64,000 nt of DNA, from NCBI GenBank assembly GCA_963721725.1, contig CAVRLX010000022.1, positions 62,001-126,000 on the forward strand, written 5' to 3'. Made by a program: the position numbers and the translations under genes. This document shows positions 16,001 to 24,587 of the stretch, in pieces (the first letter of the stretch is position 1; each line of letters begins with the position of its first letter). The notes beneath the pieces were generated by a model. That model ran no database searches. It saw nothing but the letters and a program-made list of their open reading frames with translations, and had not been told where the DNA came from. The stretch is from RI-153 sp963721725. Its GTDB lineage: Bacteria > Chloroflexota > Anaerolineae > Caldilineales > Caldilineaceae.

Positions 16001-17719
16001 TCATTTCAACAATGCCACGGCCTGACGCAGGGCAAAGCTCACACTGTTACGGTTGCGCAATAGTTGTGTACGCAGGAAGTGATATTCGTCGCTGCCGGGA
16101 TCGAGTTCTGCCAGTTTGGGCATGTCGGCCAGCAACGGAATGTGGGGCAGTCCCCACGCCGGGTCGTGGTCAAATTGCCCCACGGCGGTATAGGTGATCG
16201 GGATCAGGGCGCGGGAGAGCGCTTTCATGCGCTCGTTGAGCAGGTTGATCTGATCCAGATCGCCGCGGCGCACTACCTCCAGACGGCGCTGCACCAACAG
16301 CGTCACCCGCTCGCGCAGATCGCCCGCTCGCTCGACGCACTCGGTCAGATCAAGGTGCGCTCCGGCGGTCTCTTGCCATGCCGCCAGTGTGCGCTGAATA
16401 TCCGCCGCCACCGGGCGAAAATCCAGGGGCAGCAGCGGCTCGGTACACAGCCGCCAGAGCGCGCTCACATAGATCTGCGTGTCCTTGACCAGCACATCCA
16501 GATCGACCTTGTCCAGGGTATCTTCGCTGGTGTGCCACCACCACGGCATTTTGCCGCCGATGAGTTTGCCAAAGGCCAGCGACACATAGTCGGTGTCGTC
16601 CTCGCCAAAGGGAACCTGGCTCAGGCTCATGAAAAGCGCGGGAATGCCGATGCCGTTGAAGCTCATATCCCCGGCCCGGCTCATGCGCCGTGGGGTGGCC
16701 GTCTGGCCGGTATGTTCCCCGATTAGGTCAGCGCCAAAGTCGCCCAGTTCCAGATTGGCGGGAAAGCTGCCATAGAAAGTGGCCCCCTGCGCGCCGGTGG
16801 AGTCTACATTGACATGGGCCACACAGCGGTCATAGAGTTCTTCCCAGAAATTGTCGGCATACCAGGTGGAGCCAGAATAGCGCCCGTGGCTGTGGCCGCT
16901 CCAGAAGATCAGGCGCAGCCCGCGCGCCAGCAGATCACGCTGTTCGGCCAGCAGCCGTCCCACTTCCAACATGGTGGCGTTGGCGCTGCCGTTGTCCATC
17001 GCCCCCACCTCCCACGAATCCAAATGGCCGCTAAAGATCACAAAATCCTGGCTGCGCTGCCCGTCTAATTCGCCCACCAGAATCGGCGTTTGCTGCCGAT
17101 CCATGAAGACCTGTGACGAAAGGCGCACACGCACCGGCCCGCTTTTGATCTGGGCGCGCAACTGTTCGCCGTCGCTTGCCACCACCGAAACCGAAGGCGT
17201 GGCCGGGATGCGGTGGGCCTCTTTGGGCGTGGGCGTCCCCCAGATCGAGCTGACGATCATGTAGTGGTGATGGTCGTCGTTGATGAAAATCTGGCCGATA
17301 GCCCCGGCCCCTTCCGCAGCATAGACGGCGGTGGGCGTCGCCAACCCGTTGAGCAACACGATCTTGCCGCGTACATCCTGGGCCGCGTAGTCGTCTGGCG
17401 TGCCAAAGCCCAGATCAACCACATCGGCTTCCAGCGCATCTACACTGGCACTGTACGCTGTGCCCAGACAGGCGATCTCGACAGCGTTGTCGCCATCCAG
17501 CACCGCCAGCGAAGCTTCCAGGGGATAGCTCACCAGTGCGGGATGTTCCAGCAAGGTGGTGCGCAGCCCATAGTCGTCCAGTTTGGCTTGGACATAGGCA
17601 AATGCCTCTCGCTCTTCGTCGCTGCCCGAGTTGCGCTCCCACTGGGCAATGGCGGCGTTGGTCTCCCACAGCCGCTCTGGCGAAACAGCAGCGACAAGGT
17701 GTGATTCAGTGGTATTCAT
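16001..17719 (-). CDS. M28-family metallopeptidase-like protein with PA domain and altered active-site pair
   Basis: A 572-residue protein. A PA-like insert lies about residues 70-200 and the M28 zinc-peptidase domain about 215-420. The first zinc ligand region 'FSGHLDSWEVGAMDNGSANAT' is intact (His and bridging Asp). Where M28 enzymes have the catalytic Glu-Glu ('GEExGLxGS'), this protein has 'SGHSHGRYSGSTWYADN', and 'WWHTSEDTLDKVD' supplies a later His. No signal peptide is evident. The His-for-Glu change may define a subgroup with different chemistry. It lies directly downstream of the importer 2 genes on the same strand. Confidence 0.75.
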   Translation of the reverse strand: MNTTESHLVAAVSPERLWETNAAIAQWERNSGSDEEREAFAYVQAKLDDYGLRTTLLEHPALVSYPLEASLAVLDGDNAVEIACLGTAYSASVDALEADVVDLGFGTPDDYAAQDVRGKIVLLNGLATPTAVYAAEGAGAIGQIFINDDHHHYMIVSSIWGTPTPKEAHRIPATPSVSVVASDGEQLRAQIKSGPVRVRLSSQVFMDRQQTPILVGELDGQRSQDFVIFSGHLDSWEVGAMDNGSANATMLEVGRLLAEQRDLLARGLRLIFWSGHSHGRYSGSTWYADNFWEELYDRCVAHVNVDSTGAQGATFYGSFPANLELGDFGADLIGEHTGQTATPRRMSRAGDMSFNGIGIPALFMSLSQVPFGEDDTDYVSLAFGKLIGGKMPWWWHTSEDTLDKVDLDVLVKDTQIYVSALWRLCTEPLLPLDFRPVAADIQRTLAAWQETAGAHLDLTECVERAGDLRERVTLLVQRRLEVVRRGDLDQINLLNERMKALSRALIPITYTAVGQFDHDPAWGLPHIPLLADMPKLAELDPGSDEYHFLRTQLLRNRNSVSFALRQAVALLK

Positions 17720-17758
17720 TGGAAGCTCCTTGTGGCAGGGATGGGGAATTTGTTTGTT

Positions 17759-18664
17759 TCACCCGCGCAGGGTTGGGTCCAGGGCATCGCGCAGGCCATC
17801 GCCCAGCAAATTAAAGCCGAGCACGGCCAGCATAATGGCTAGGCCGGGAATGGTGGCAATGTGGGGCGCAACCCGCAAAAAGTCACGCCCGTTGGCGATC
17901 ATCAATCCCCATGAGGGCTGTGGCGGCTGTACGCCCAGCCCCAAAAAGCTCAGCGCGGCCTCAAGCAAAATGGCGTTTGCCATGTAAAGGCTGGCAAAGA
18001 CAATGACTGAGGGGATGGCGTTGGGCAACACATGGCGCAGGATCATGCGCAGCGAGGAGACGCCAATCGAGCGCGCCGCTGTTATGTATTCACGGTTCTT
18101 CACCGTCAGCACTTGGCTACGGGTGATGCGGGCGAAGCCGGGCATGGCCCAGATCCCCACGGCCAGGGTGGTGTTTTGTACGCCTGTGCCCAGAGCAGAG
18201 ACCACGGCAATCGCCAGCAATAGATAAGGGAAGGCCAGGAGAATGTCGATGATGCGCATGATCACGCCGTCGACCCAGCCGCCCACAAAACCGGCGATCA
18301 GCCCCAGGATCACGCCGCAGACCAGGGCGATGCTCACAGCCACCACAGCCACGTAGAGGGCAAGGCGCGTGCCAAAGATCACCCGGCTCAGAATGTCGCG
18401 TCCGAACTCATCCGCACCCAGCAGATATTCACTGCCAGGGGGCATCCGTTTGTCATTCAGGGTCTGCACAGCCGGGTCCACAGGGGCCAGCCAGGGAGCG
18501 AACAGGGCAACGCCCAACAGGAAGATCACAATCACTAGCCCAAAGACAGCCAAGCGATTGCGCAAAAAACGCCGCCAGACGTCCCAACCCGGCGAACGGC
18601 GGCGGCGACCAATGAGCGCCACAGGTGCATCGTCAGGAGCGGGTGCGGGGATCGAAGTAGGCAT
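17759..18664 (-). CDS. Oligopeptide-type ABC permease, DppC/OppC family (importer 2)
   Basis: About 301 residues. It has an N-terminal OppC-N anchor, the DppC signature 'GADEFGRDILSRVIFGTR', the EAA loop 'REYITAARSIGVSSLRMI', and six predicted membrane spans. I chose the ATG at 18662-18664, which overlaps the DppB stop by about 30 bases, so the two are coupled. It ends shortly before the M28-like gene. The last two codons of importer-type signature 'GDGLRDALDP' close the protein as in the importer 1 homologue. Confidence 0.9.
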   Translation of the reverse strand: MPTSIPAPAPDDAPVALIGRRRRSPGWDVWRRFLRNRLAVFGLVIVIFLLGVALFAPWLAPVDPAVQTLNDKRMPPGSEYLLGADEFGRDILSRVIFGTRLALYVAVVAVSIALVCGVILGLIAGFVGGWVDGVIMRIIDILLAFPYLLLAIAVVSALGTGVQNTTLAVGIWAMPGFARITRSQVLTVKNREYITAARSIGVSSLRMILRHVLPNAIPSVIVFASLYMANAILLEAALSFLGLGVQPPQPSWGLMIANGRDFLRVAPHIATIPGLAIMLAVLGFNLLGDGLRDALDPTLRG

Positions 18665-19550
18665 AGGAGATATCCACCAGTGTGTTGATGACCACAAAAC
18701 TCAGGGCGAAAACGAGCACAGTCCCCTGGAGCAAAATATAGTCGCGGGAGAAGATGGCCTGTACCATCAGCCGCCCCAGCCCCGGCCACGCGAAAACCGT
18801 CTCGGTAAGCACGGCTCCGCCAAGGAGTTGCCCAAATTGCAGGCCAATCACCGTGACAATGGGGATGAGGGCATTGCGCAGCACATGGCGCAGGATGACC
18901 ACCGGGCGGCCCAGTCCTTTGGCCCAGGCAGTACGCACGTAATCTTCGCGCATCACCTCCAGCATAGTGGAGCGGGTCATGCGCGAGACAATGGCAATGC
19001 TGGGCGCGGCCAGGGCCAGAGAGGGCAAGACCAGATGCCGCCATGTGCCGGTCCCGCCCACGGGGAAGAGGCGGAAATAGTAGGCAAAGAGATAGATCAG
19101 CACCAACCCCACCCAGAAGACGGGCATGGATAACCCTAGCAAGGCAAAGACGCGCACCATAGCATCGACGATTCCGCCTGGGCGCAAGGCGGAAACAATG
19201 CCGGTAAACAAGCCCAAGATCACGGCCAGGGCCATGGAAACCAGCGCCAGTTGCAGCGTTTTGGGCCAGACGTCAGCGATTTCGTTAATCACGGGGCGGT
19301 TCTGGCGAATGGAGCGGCCCAAGTCGCCCTGGACGACGTTGCCGATATAACGGGCATAGCGTACGGGCAGCGATGCGTCCAATCCCAGCCGTTCGCGTAA
19401 GGCGGCCACCTCGGCGGGGCGCGCATTCTCGCCCAACATCAGCGCCACAGGGTCACCGGGGATGAGATCAAGGGTCAACATGGTGATGAAAACAATGCCC
19501 AACAAAACAGGGATGGTCCCCAGCAGCCGGGCGGCAATGTAGCGTGTCAT
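18633..19550 (-). CDS. Oligopeptide-type ABC permease, DppB/OppB family (importer 2)
   Basis: About 305 residues starting 'MTRYIAARLLGTIPVLLGIV' at the ATG 19548-19550; a 21-codon upstream extension is encoded by repeat DNA and is not credible. It shows the DppB motif 'LGLDASLPVRYARYIGNVV', six membrane spans, and the EAA loop 'EDYVRTAWAKGLGRPVVIL'. It follows the binding-protein gene, separated by a 106-base gap containing a strong hairpin that could set lower permease than binding-protein expression. Confidence 0.9.
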   Translation of the reverse strand: MTRYIAARLLGTIPVLLGIVFITMLTLDLIPGDPVALMLGENARPAEVAALRERLGLDASLPVRYARYIGNVVQGDLGRSIRQNRPVINEIADVWPKTLQLALVSMALAVILGLFTGIVSALRPGGIVDAMVRVFALLGLSMPVFWVGLVLIYLFAYYFRLFPVGGTGTWRHLVLPSLALAAPSIAIVSRMTRSTMLEVMREDYVRTAWAKGLGRPVVILRHVLRNALIPIVTVIGLQFGQLLGGAVLTETVFAWPGLGRLMVQAIFSRDYILLQGTVLVFALSFVVINTLVDISYAYFDPRTRS

Positions 19551-19593
19551 AGGCAGAAAAAGAATAAAAATAAAAAAGAGAGGATTGAGCGTG

Positions 19594-19643
19594 ATGCGTA
19601 ATTCGTGATGCATAAATGAAATTACGCATCACGAATTACGCAT
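19594..19643. repeat. 18-base perfect hairpin between binding protein and permeases
   Basis: Arms 19594-19611 and 19626-19643 are perfect complements with a 14-base loop; they are made of 7-base units (GTGATGC, GTAATTC / ATTACGC, ATCACGA). It lies between the importer 2 binding-protein stop and the DppB start, where in other ABC operons hairpins protect the binding-protein message or attenuate downstream reading. Confidence 0.65.
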
Positions 19644-19656
19644 TGTGTTTTACGTT

Positions 19657-21312
19657 CTACTGTGCCAAACTCACCGACCCCAACCACAGGAAGTAGTCGA
19701 TGGGGTGCTGGACAAAGCCCTGCACGTCGGCAGTGGTGACAATGGTCTCTTTGGTGTTGAAGACAGGGACCACCACAGCGTTCTCGGCCAGGATTTCCAT
19801 CGCCTGGGCGTAGAGTTCCTGACGTTCGGCCATGTCTGTGCTGGTGCGGGCCTGGGCAAGGAGAGCGTCGACCTCTTCGTTGCAGAACTGCATGGAATTC
19901 CAGCCGTTGGGCGGGAAGCTGTCGCAGCCGAAGAGCGGCCCTAGCGTATAGTCCGCATCACCTGTGGCCGTGGACCAGCCAATCGTGAAGAGATTGGAGG
20001 CCAGATCCGGTTGGCGCAACTGCTCGAAGAGCGTGCCCCATTCCATCACTTCCAGGGTCACATCCACGCCCAATTCGCGCATGGCGGCCTGGAAAGCCTC
20101 GCCTGATTCAGCGTCCTTCAGATAGCGGCCACGCGGGCTGTAATGGGTCAGTTGCAGCGGTTGGCCGTCCTTTTCGCGGATGCCGTCGCCGTCGCTATCG
20201 GTCCATCCGGCCTCTTCCAACAGGGCTATAGCCTTGTCAACGTCATAGGCAAAGTTGTCACTCACATCGGCAAAGCCAAAGACGGGCGGCGAGATGTAGG
20301 ATTGGGGCAGGAAGCCAGAGCCTTCCAGAATGTTGTCCACCACAGATTGCTTGTCGAAGCCATAGTTCAGGGCCTGACGCACCCGCACATCGTCCAGCGG
20401 GGCCTTGTCGGTGACCATGCCAAAGAAGATCACACGCACGCCGGGGGTTTCAAAGATGGTGAAGTTGGGATCATCGGCCAGCATGGGCAGTTGTGACGGC
20501 GCAGGCTGCATCACCATCTGCACTTCGCCGGTTTCCAGTGCCAACATGCGGGCGCTCTCTTCGGGGATGACGCGATAGATCACCTCGTCGAGTTTGGCCG
20601 GTTCGCCCCAGTAATCTTCATAGCGCTCAATGGTGATGCTGTCGTTGGTGCGCCATTCGACAAACTGGAAGGGACCCGTGCCCACAGGATTGCGCACGTA
20701 ATCCTCGCCGTGTTTCTCCACAGCGGCGGGGCTGACAATGCCACCGGTGTAGACAAGCGAGAGAATGTTGAGCATGGGGCCATAGGGGCCATCAGTGACG
20801 AAGTCAACGGTGTTTTCGTCCACCACCTCCACCGCGATGATGGGCGCCAAGTTGCTGGCACTGCGGCCTGGATTTTCCGGATCTTGCTGGCGGGCAAAGC
20901 TGAATTTCACCGCCTCGGCGTTAAAAGGCGTGCCATCATGGAAGGTGACGCCCTGGCGCAGCGTAAAGCGCCAGCGATCTTCTTCCACTTGTTCCCAGCT
21001 TTCGGCCAAACCGGGCTTGAAGCTCAGATCCGTGTCCAAGATTACCAATGTTTCGTAGATGTTGGACATGACCCAGTTGCCCGGTGATGTGGTCTCCACT
21101 TTGGGATCCAACGCCACAGCATCAGTGGGGCGGGCAATCGTCAGTGTGCCACCACTGGCGGCAGACGACTCCTCTGGCGCGGCCTCTTGGGCTGGCGCAT
21201 CTGTACCTGTCTCGCCAGCCGTGGGGGCGGCGGGTGCGGCACAGGCCGAAACCAGCAGCGCCAAGATCATCGCCAAGGTGAGCATACGCAGGTGTAACAT
21301 ACGTTTGTTCAT
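19657..21312 (-). CDS. ABC transporter substrate-binding lipoprotein (SBP family 5, importer 2)
   Basis: A 551-residue family 5 binding protein. The signal 'LAMILALLVSAC' puts the lipidated Cys at residue 24, followed by an Ala/Pro/Glu-rich linker. The mature part shows 'LTIARPTDAVALDPKVETT' and 'FTLRQGVTFHDGTPFNAEAVKFSF', the classic family signature. It shares importer type but not close sequence with the 947-2641 protein. It is first in its operon, ahead of DppB, DppC and the M28-like gene, and diverges from nothing close: 21313-21452 separates it from the GntR gene. Confidence 0.9.
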   Translation of the reverse strand: MNKRMLHLRMLTLAMILALLVSACAAPAAPTAGETGTDAPAQEAAPEESSAASGGTLTIARPTDAVALDPKVETTSPGNWVMSNIYETLVILDTDLSFKPGLAESWEQVEEDRWRFTLRQGVTFHDGTPFNAEAVKFSFARQQDPENPGRSASNLAPIIAVEVVDENTVDFVTDGPYGPMLNILSLVYTGGIVSPAAVEKHGEDYVRNPVGTGPFQFVEWRTNDSITIERYEDYWGEPAKLDEVIYRVIPEESARMLALETGEVQMVMQPAPSQLPMLADDPNFTIFETPGVRVIFFGMVTDKAPLDDVRVRQALNYGFDKQSVVDNILEGSGFLPQSYISPPVFGFADVSDNFAYDVDKAIALLEEAGWTDSDGDGIREKDGQPLQLTHYSPRGRYLKDAESGEAFQAAMRELGVDVTLEVMEWGTLFEQLRQPDLASNLFTIGWSTATGDADYTLGPLFGCDSFPPNGWNSMQFCNEEVDALLAQARTSTDMAERQELYAQAMEILAENAVVVPVFNTKETIVTTADVQGFVQHPIDYFLWLGSVSLAQ

Positions 21313-21452
21313 AACGAACTCCTCTCTGTAAACAGTAGGATTGGATAAAAATAAAGCACTATTGTAGCGGCAAAGGGCATTGAAAACGGGTTCACCTTTG
21401 GGTGGGTACTTTCTTCATTGGCCGTTGTCGCATGAAAACCAACGTTCTTTGC

Positions 21453-22538
21453 TCAGGCGGGCAGAGGCGCAGCCGCCCGGGTGAGAAAGCTCTGAATACG
21501 CGCATAGGCTGCTTCATCTGGCGTGTGCAGATATTCAATCATAGGGGTATTGGGCGGCATCTGTCGACGCAGGTGAGCTATCGCTTCTTCACAACCACTG
21601 GCAAAAACAATGGCCTGGGCCGATTGCGCCATCTGTGCCAGCGCAGCCTCATCATCAGTCAGCCCGACCCAAGGCGGTTGCGTCAATGGATAGAGCGCTT
21701 CCACCCCTTGCACCAAAGAATTAACAAACTCCGGCAGTTTGGAGATCAATCCCAGGCGCAATCCCCCGGGCAGATCGCCAATTGCCTCTGCCGTGGACGA
21801 ACGCACCACAAAATTAAGGCCCAGGATGGGCTTGTTCCAGACCAGCCCCGCCGCGCCCAGCAATTCCTGCACTATCAACACCTGATGGACCGGCACAAAC
21901 AGGGCATCGGCCCGTTCCAGCCAGGGTTGATAATAGGCTGGGCGCTCGCGGAGATCGGCAAAGGTGATTGGATTGACCACAACCCGATCTGCCGCCAGGC
22001 GGCGCTCAATGTCATCGGCATAGACTTCCAGCGCATGTTGCCACAGCCCCGCCATGACAAACATGTGATCCATCTCCACGCCCTGCGAATCTGTCAGCAC
22101 CGAGAGAAAGACCCCTTTGATCTCGTCCTCGGAAAAGCCCTGGGTGGCGGCTTCGGCCACTGCGCCCTGCAAGATACGCCGCAAGCGCAGCGTGCGATTG
22201 GGCCGGATCAGACCATCCGCCCCCAGATCATCGCCCAACGAAAAGGCCGTGACAAAGGTCCCGCGCCCCACTTGCATGTCTATGAGGCCCAAGCGCTTTA
22301 GCTCTTGATAGGCCTGAGAGACGGTCATGGGGGCGATGTCGCTCTCCTGTGACAGTTCCCGAATTGACGGCAACTGTGTACCCGAAGGCAAACGCCCAGA
22401 GACAATGCTAAACTGCAATTGCCCCACAATCTGGGTATAAATAGGAATCGAAAGCGTACGATCAATCTGAACAATCACGATAATAGGATTCAGTGAAGGA
22501 GGGCTGGATTTATAAGTTGCAAAAGTCGAAACTATCAC
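21453..22538 (-). CDS. GntR-family transcriptional regulator with long effector domain
   Basis: Up to 361 residues. The winged helix-turn-helix of the GntR family spans about residues 33-100: 'PIYTQIVGQLQFSIVSGRLP', 'LPSIRELSQESDIAPMTVSQ' and 'LIDMQVGRGTFV'. The roughly 250-residue C-terminal part is not the UTRA, FCD or aminotransferase domain that usually follows; I do not recognise it, though its alternating strand-helix look could suit a periplasmic-binding-type sensor. The start is uncertain: GTG at 22538 or GTG at 22478. It is divergent from the creatininase operon and on the importer 2 strand, so it may control both. Confidence 0.75.
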   Translation of the reverse strand: MIVSTFATYKSSPPSLNPIIVIVQIDRTLSIPIYTQIVGQLQFSIVSGRLPSGTQLPSIRELSQESDIAPMTVSQAYQELKRLGLIDMQVGRGTFVTAFSLGDDLGADGLIRPNRTLRLRRILQGAVAEAATQGFSEDEIKGVFLSVLTDSQGVEMDHMFVMAGLWQHALEVYADDIERRLAADRVVVNPITFADLRERPAYYQPWLERADALFVPVHQVLIVQELLGAAGLVWNKPILGLNFVVRSSTAEAIGDLPGGLRLGLISKLPEFVNSLVQGVEALYPLTQPPWVGLTDDEAALAQMAQSAQAIVFASGCEEAIAHLRRQMPPNTPMIEYLHTPDEAAYARIQSFLTRAAAPLPA

Positions 22539-22613
22539 TGAGAATAGATGGGGAGTGTTCTAATCATCTATAACACTAGCGCTATCATAACACAGCTTCC
22601 TCTCTCGTCAAGT

Positions 22614-22627
22614 TGCAAAATTTTGCA
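22614..22627. promoter_or_regulatory. Candidate operator in the GntR/creatininase divergent region
   Basis: TGCAAAATTTTGCA is a perfect 14-base palindrome 38 bases before the creatininase ATG. A half-like copy, AGTTGCAAAAG, lies near 22515, and an 8-base palindrome TAGCGCTA at 22577-22584. The placement between a GntR gene and a catabolic operon suits an operator. Confidence 0.4.
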
Positions 22628-22664
22628 CTGTTGACCGCCGTGTCAGACTACAGGAGATGTTCCG

Positions 22665-23366
22665 ATGAAAATCAATGACATGAACTGGATGCAGGTGGAG
22701 GCCTACCTGCAACACGATAACCGGGCCGTGGTTCCCCTGGGCAGCACAGAGCAGCACGCCTATCTGAGCCTCAGTGTGGATACCATTCTGGCCGAGCGCG
22801 TCTCGGTGGAGGCCGCCGATCCGCTGGGCGTGCCTGTTTTCCCGGTGCTGGCCTATGGCATCACGCCCTATTTTGGCGCCTATCCCGGCTCGGTGAGTTT
22901 GCGCGTGGAAACATACACACGCATTGTACGCGACATTCTCGACAGCTTGGCCGGGAGTGGTTTTCGGCGTATTCTGCTCGTGAGCGGCCACGGCGGCAAC
23001 GAACCTGCTGGCGCGCTGGCGACAGAATGGATGGCGGATCATCCCACGGTGCAGGTGAAGTTTTATCAGTGGTGGCAAGGTCCGAAAATGATGGCGAAGG
23101 CGCGCTCGATTGATCCTGTGGGCAGTCACGCATCCTGGTTTGAGAACTTCCCGTGGACGCGCCTGGCCGGTGTGACCATGCCCGATGAACAGAAAACGCT
23201 GCCCGACCGCACAGGTTCTGCGCGGCTGGTGGGGCAGGCTTTGCGCGAATATCTGGGCGACGGCAACTATGCCGGCCGCTATCAACGGGGTGATGAAGAG
23301 ATGTTGGCGATCTGGCAGATCGCTGTCGACGAAACCCGAGAACTTATTGAGAAAGGATGGGACTAA
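22665..23366 (+). CDS. Creatininase-family amidohydrolase
   Basis: A 233-residue intact member. Family motifs are 'AVVPLGSTEQHAYLSLSVDT' (Glu, His and Asp positions), 'LLVSGHGGN' and a late Glu near 'RGDEEML'. Compared with the 9687-10494 paralogue the sequences are only distantly related. A GGAG ribosome site lies before the ATG. It opens a tightly packed plus-strand operon (PanE-like, AtzG/AtzE-like, SDR, M20, M32 genes) under the divergent GntR regulator. Amide-ring opening is the expected chemistry. Confidence 0.85.
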   Translation: MKINDMNWMQVEAYLQHDNRAVVPLGSTEQHAYLSLSVDTILAERVSVEAADPLGVPVFPVLAYGITPYFGAYPGSVSLRVETYTRIVRDILDSLAGSGFRRILLVSGHGGNEPAGALATEWMADHPTVQVKFYQWWQGPKMMAKARSIDPVGSHASWFENFPWTRLAGVTMPDEQKTLPDRTGSARLVGQALREYLGDGNYAGRYQRGDEEMLAIWQIAVDETRELIEKGWD

Positions 23367-23367
23367 A

Positions 23368-24381
23368 ATGGACTTTTTAATCTGGGGGGCTGGGGCCATT
23401 GGCGGCACGATCGGTGCATATCTGGCCCGCGCCGGCCATGGCGTTACGTTTGTGGATCGTGCCGCTGAGCATGTGGAGGCGATCAACACCAAAGGGCTTT
23501 CCATCACCGGCCCGATTGAGGAATTTACAGCCCAGGCTCCCGCCTTCACGCCGGAGACGCTTACGGGCGAATACCCCGTGATTTTGCTTTGTGTGAAGGC
23601 CCAGGACACCGAAGCCGCTACCCATGCGCTGCTGCCCTATCTGGCCGCAGATGGCTATTTGGTCTCGGTGCAAAATGGGCTGAATGAGTTGGTGATCAGC
23701 GAGATTGTGGGCGCCGACCGCACGGTGGGCAGCTTTGTCAACTTTGGGGCCGATTATCTGGAGCCGGGACTGATCCTCTTTGGTGGGCGCGGCGCGGTGG
23801 TCTTGGGCGAATTGGATGGCGCGCACACAGAGCGCATTCAAGCGCTGCACCGGGCTTTTCTCGATTTCGAGCCAAACGCCATCATTACCGACAACATCTG
23901 GGGCTATCTGTGGGGCAAGCTGGCCTATGGTGCGCAGCTTTTCGCCACGGCGCTGACCAACGATTCCATCGCCGACGCCCTGGCCGATCCCGCCTATCGC
24001 CAGCTCTACATTGACCTGGCCCAGGAGGTAATGGCCGTGGCACTGGCAAACAACATCCGCCCGGAGGCATTCAATGGCTTTGATCCCAACGCCTTTCTGC
24101 CCACCACCGACCCGGCGATTTCACAGCGCTCGCTGGATAAGATGGTCGATTTCAACCGCAAATCGGCCAAGACCCACAGTGGCATTTGGCGAGATCTGGC
24201 AATCCGCAAACGACGCACCGAGGTTGATCCGCAGATCGGGCCGATTGTCAGCACGGGACGCAAGGTTGGCGTACCAACGCCCATCACTGCCCGCCTTGTC
24301 GAGTTGATCCACGACATTGAAGAGGGCCGCCGCCCCCAATCCCAGGCCACGCTAGATGAACTTATGCGGAGCCGCCCGTGA
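23368..24381 (+). CDS. Ketopantoate-reductase-family (ApbA/PanE) dehydrogenase
   Basis: About 337 residues. The N-terminal Rossmann motif is 'FLIWGAGAIGGTIGAYLARAG', then 'VILLCVKAQDTEAA' and 'VSVQNGLNEL'; the C-terminal helical domain has 'NIWGYLWGKLAYGAQLFATAL' with the conserved Lys. It reduces a 2-oxo acid or oxidises a 2-hydroxy acid with NADP(H). It lies in a catabolic operon rather than with pantothenate genes, so a role other than panE is likely. The ATG is one base after the creatininase stop. Confidence 0.85.
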   Translation: MDFLIWGAGAIGGTIGAYLARAGHGVTFVDRAAEHVEAINTKGLSITGPIEEFTAQAPAFTPETLTGEYPVILLCVKAQDTEAATHALLPYLAADGYLVSVQNGLNELVISEIVGADRTVGSFVNFGADYLEPGLILFGGRGAVVLGELDGAHTERIQALHRAFLDFEPNAIITDNIWGYLWGKLAYGAQLFATALTNDSIADALADPAYRQLYIDLAQEVMAVALANNIRPEAFNGFDPNAFLPTTDPAISQRSLDKMVDFNRKSAKTHSGIWRDLAIRKRRTEVDPQIGPIVSTGRKVGVPTPITARLVELIHDIEEGRRPQSQATLDELMRSRP

Positions 24382-24587
24382 ACCAAGCGCCGCCCGTGAA
24401 TGCCGAAGGTGTACGCCAACTGGCTGCGCTCAACGGCCTTGATCTGCCGCTTGAACGAGCCGAAGCGCTGATCCCCGGACTGCGCGCCATCCTGGCTGTG
24501 GATGCCCAGATCGCCGCGCTGGATCTGGGGCCGCTCCCCCCGATGGGTCTGCCCTGGGAGGAGGAGGAAACCGATGAGCGGGGATGA
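24378..24587 (+). CDS. AtzG-like (GatC-type) small amidase subunit
   Basis: A 69-residue protein starting at a GTG that overlaps the previous stop (GTGA). The sequence 'VRQLAALNGLDLPLERAEAL' and 'AQIAALDLGPLPPMGLPWE' matches the DUF4089/AtzG-like family in length and pattern. AtzG is the small partner that stabilises the amidase AtzE (1-carboxybiuret hydrolase) in cyanuric acid breakdown. Here too it directly precedes, and overlaps by 14 bases, an AtzE-like amidase, which strongly supports a two-subunit enzyme. Confidence 0.75.
   Translation: MNQAPPVNAEGVRQLAALNGLDLPLERAEALIPGLRAILAVDAQIAALDLGPLPPMGLPWEEEETDERG

Noticed and set aside
23368..24381. Biosynthetic panE
   Set aside because: Family membership is clear, but no pantothenate genes adjoin and the operon context is catabolic, so no gene symbol was given.
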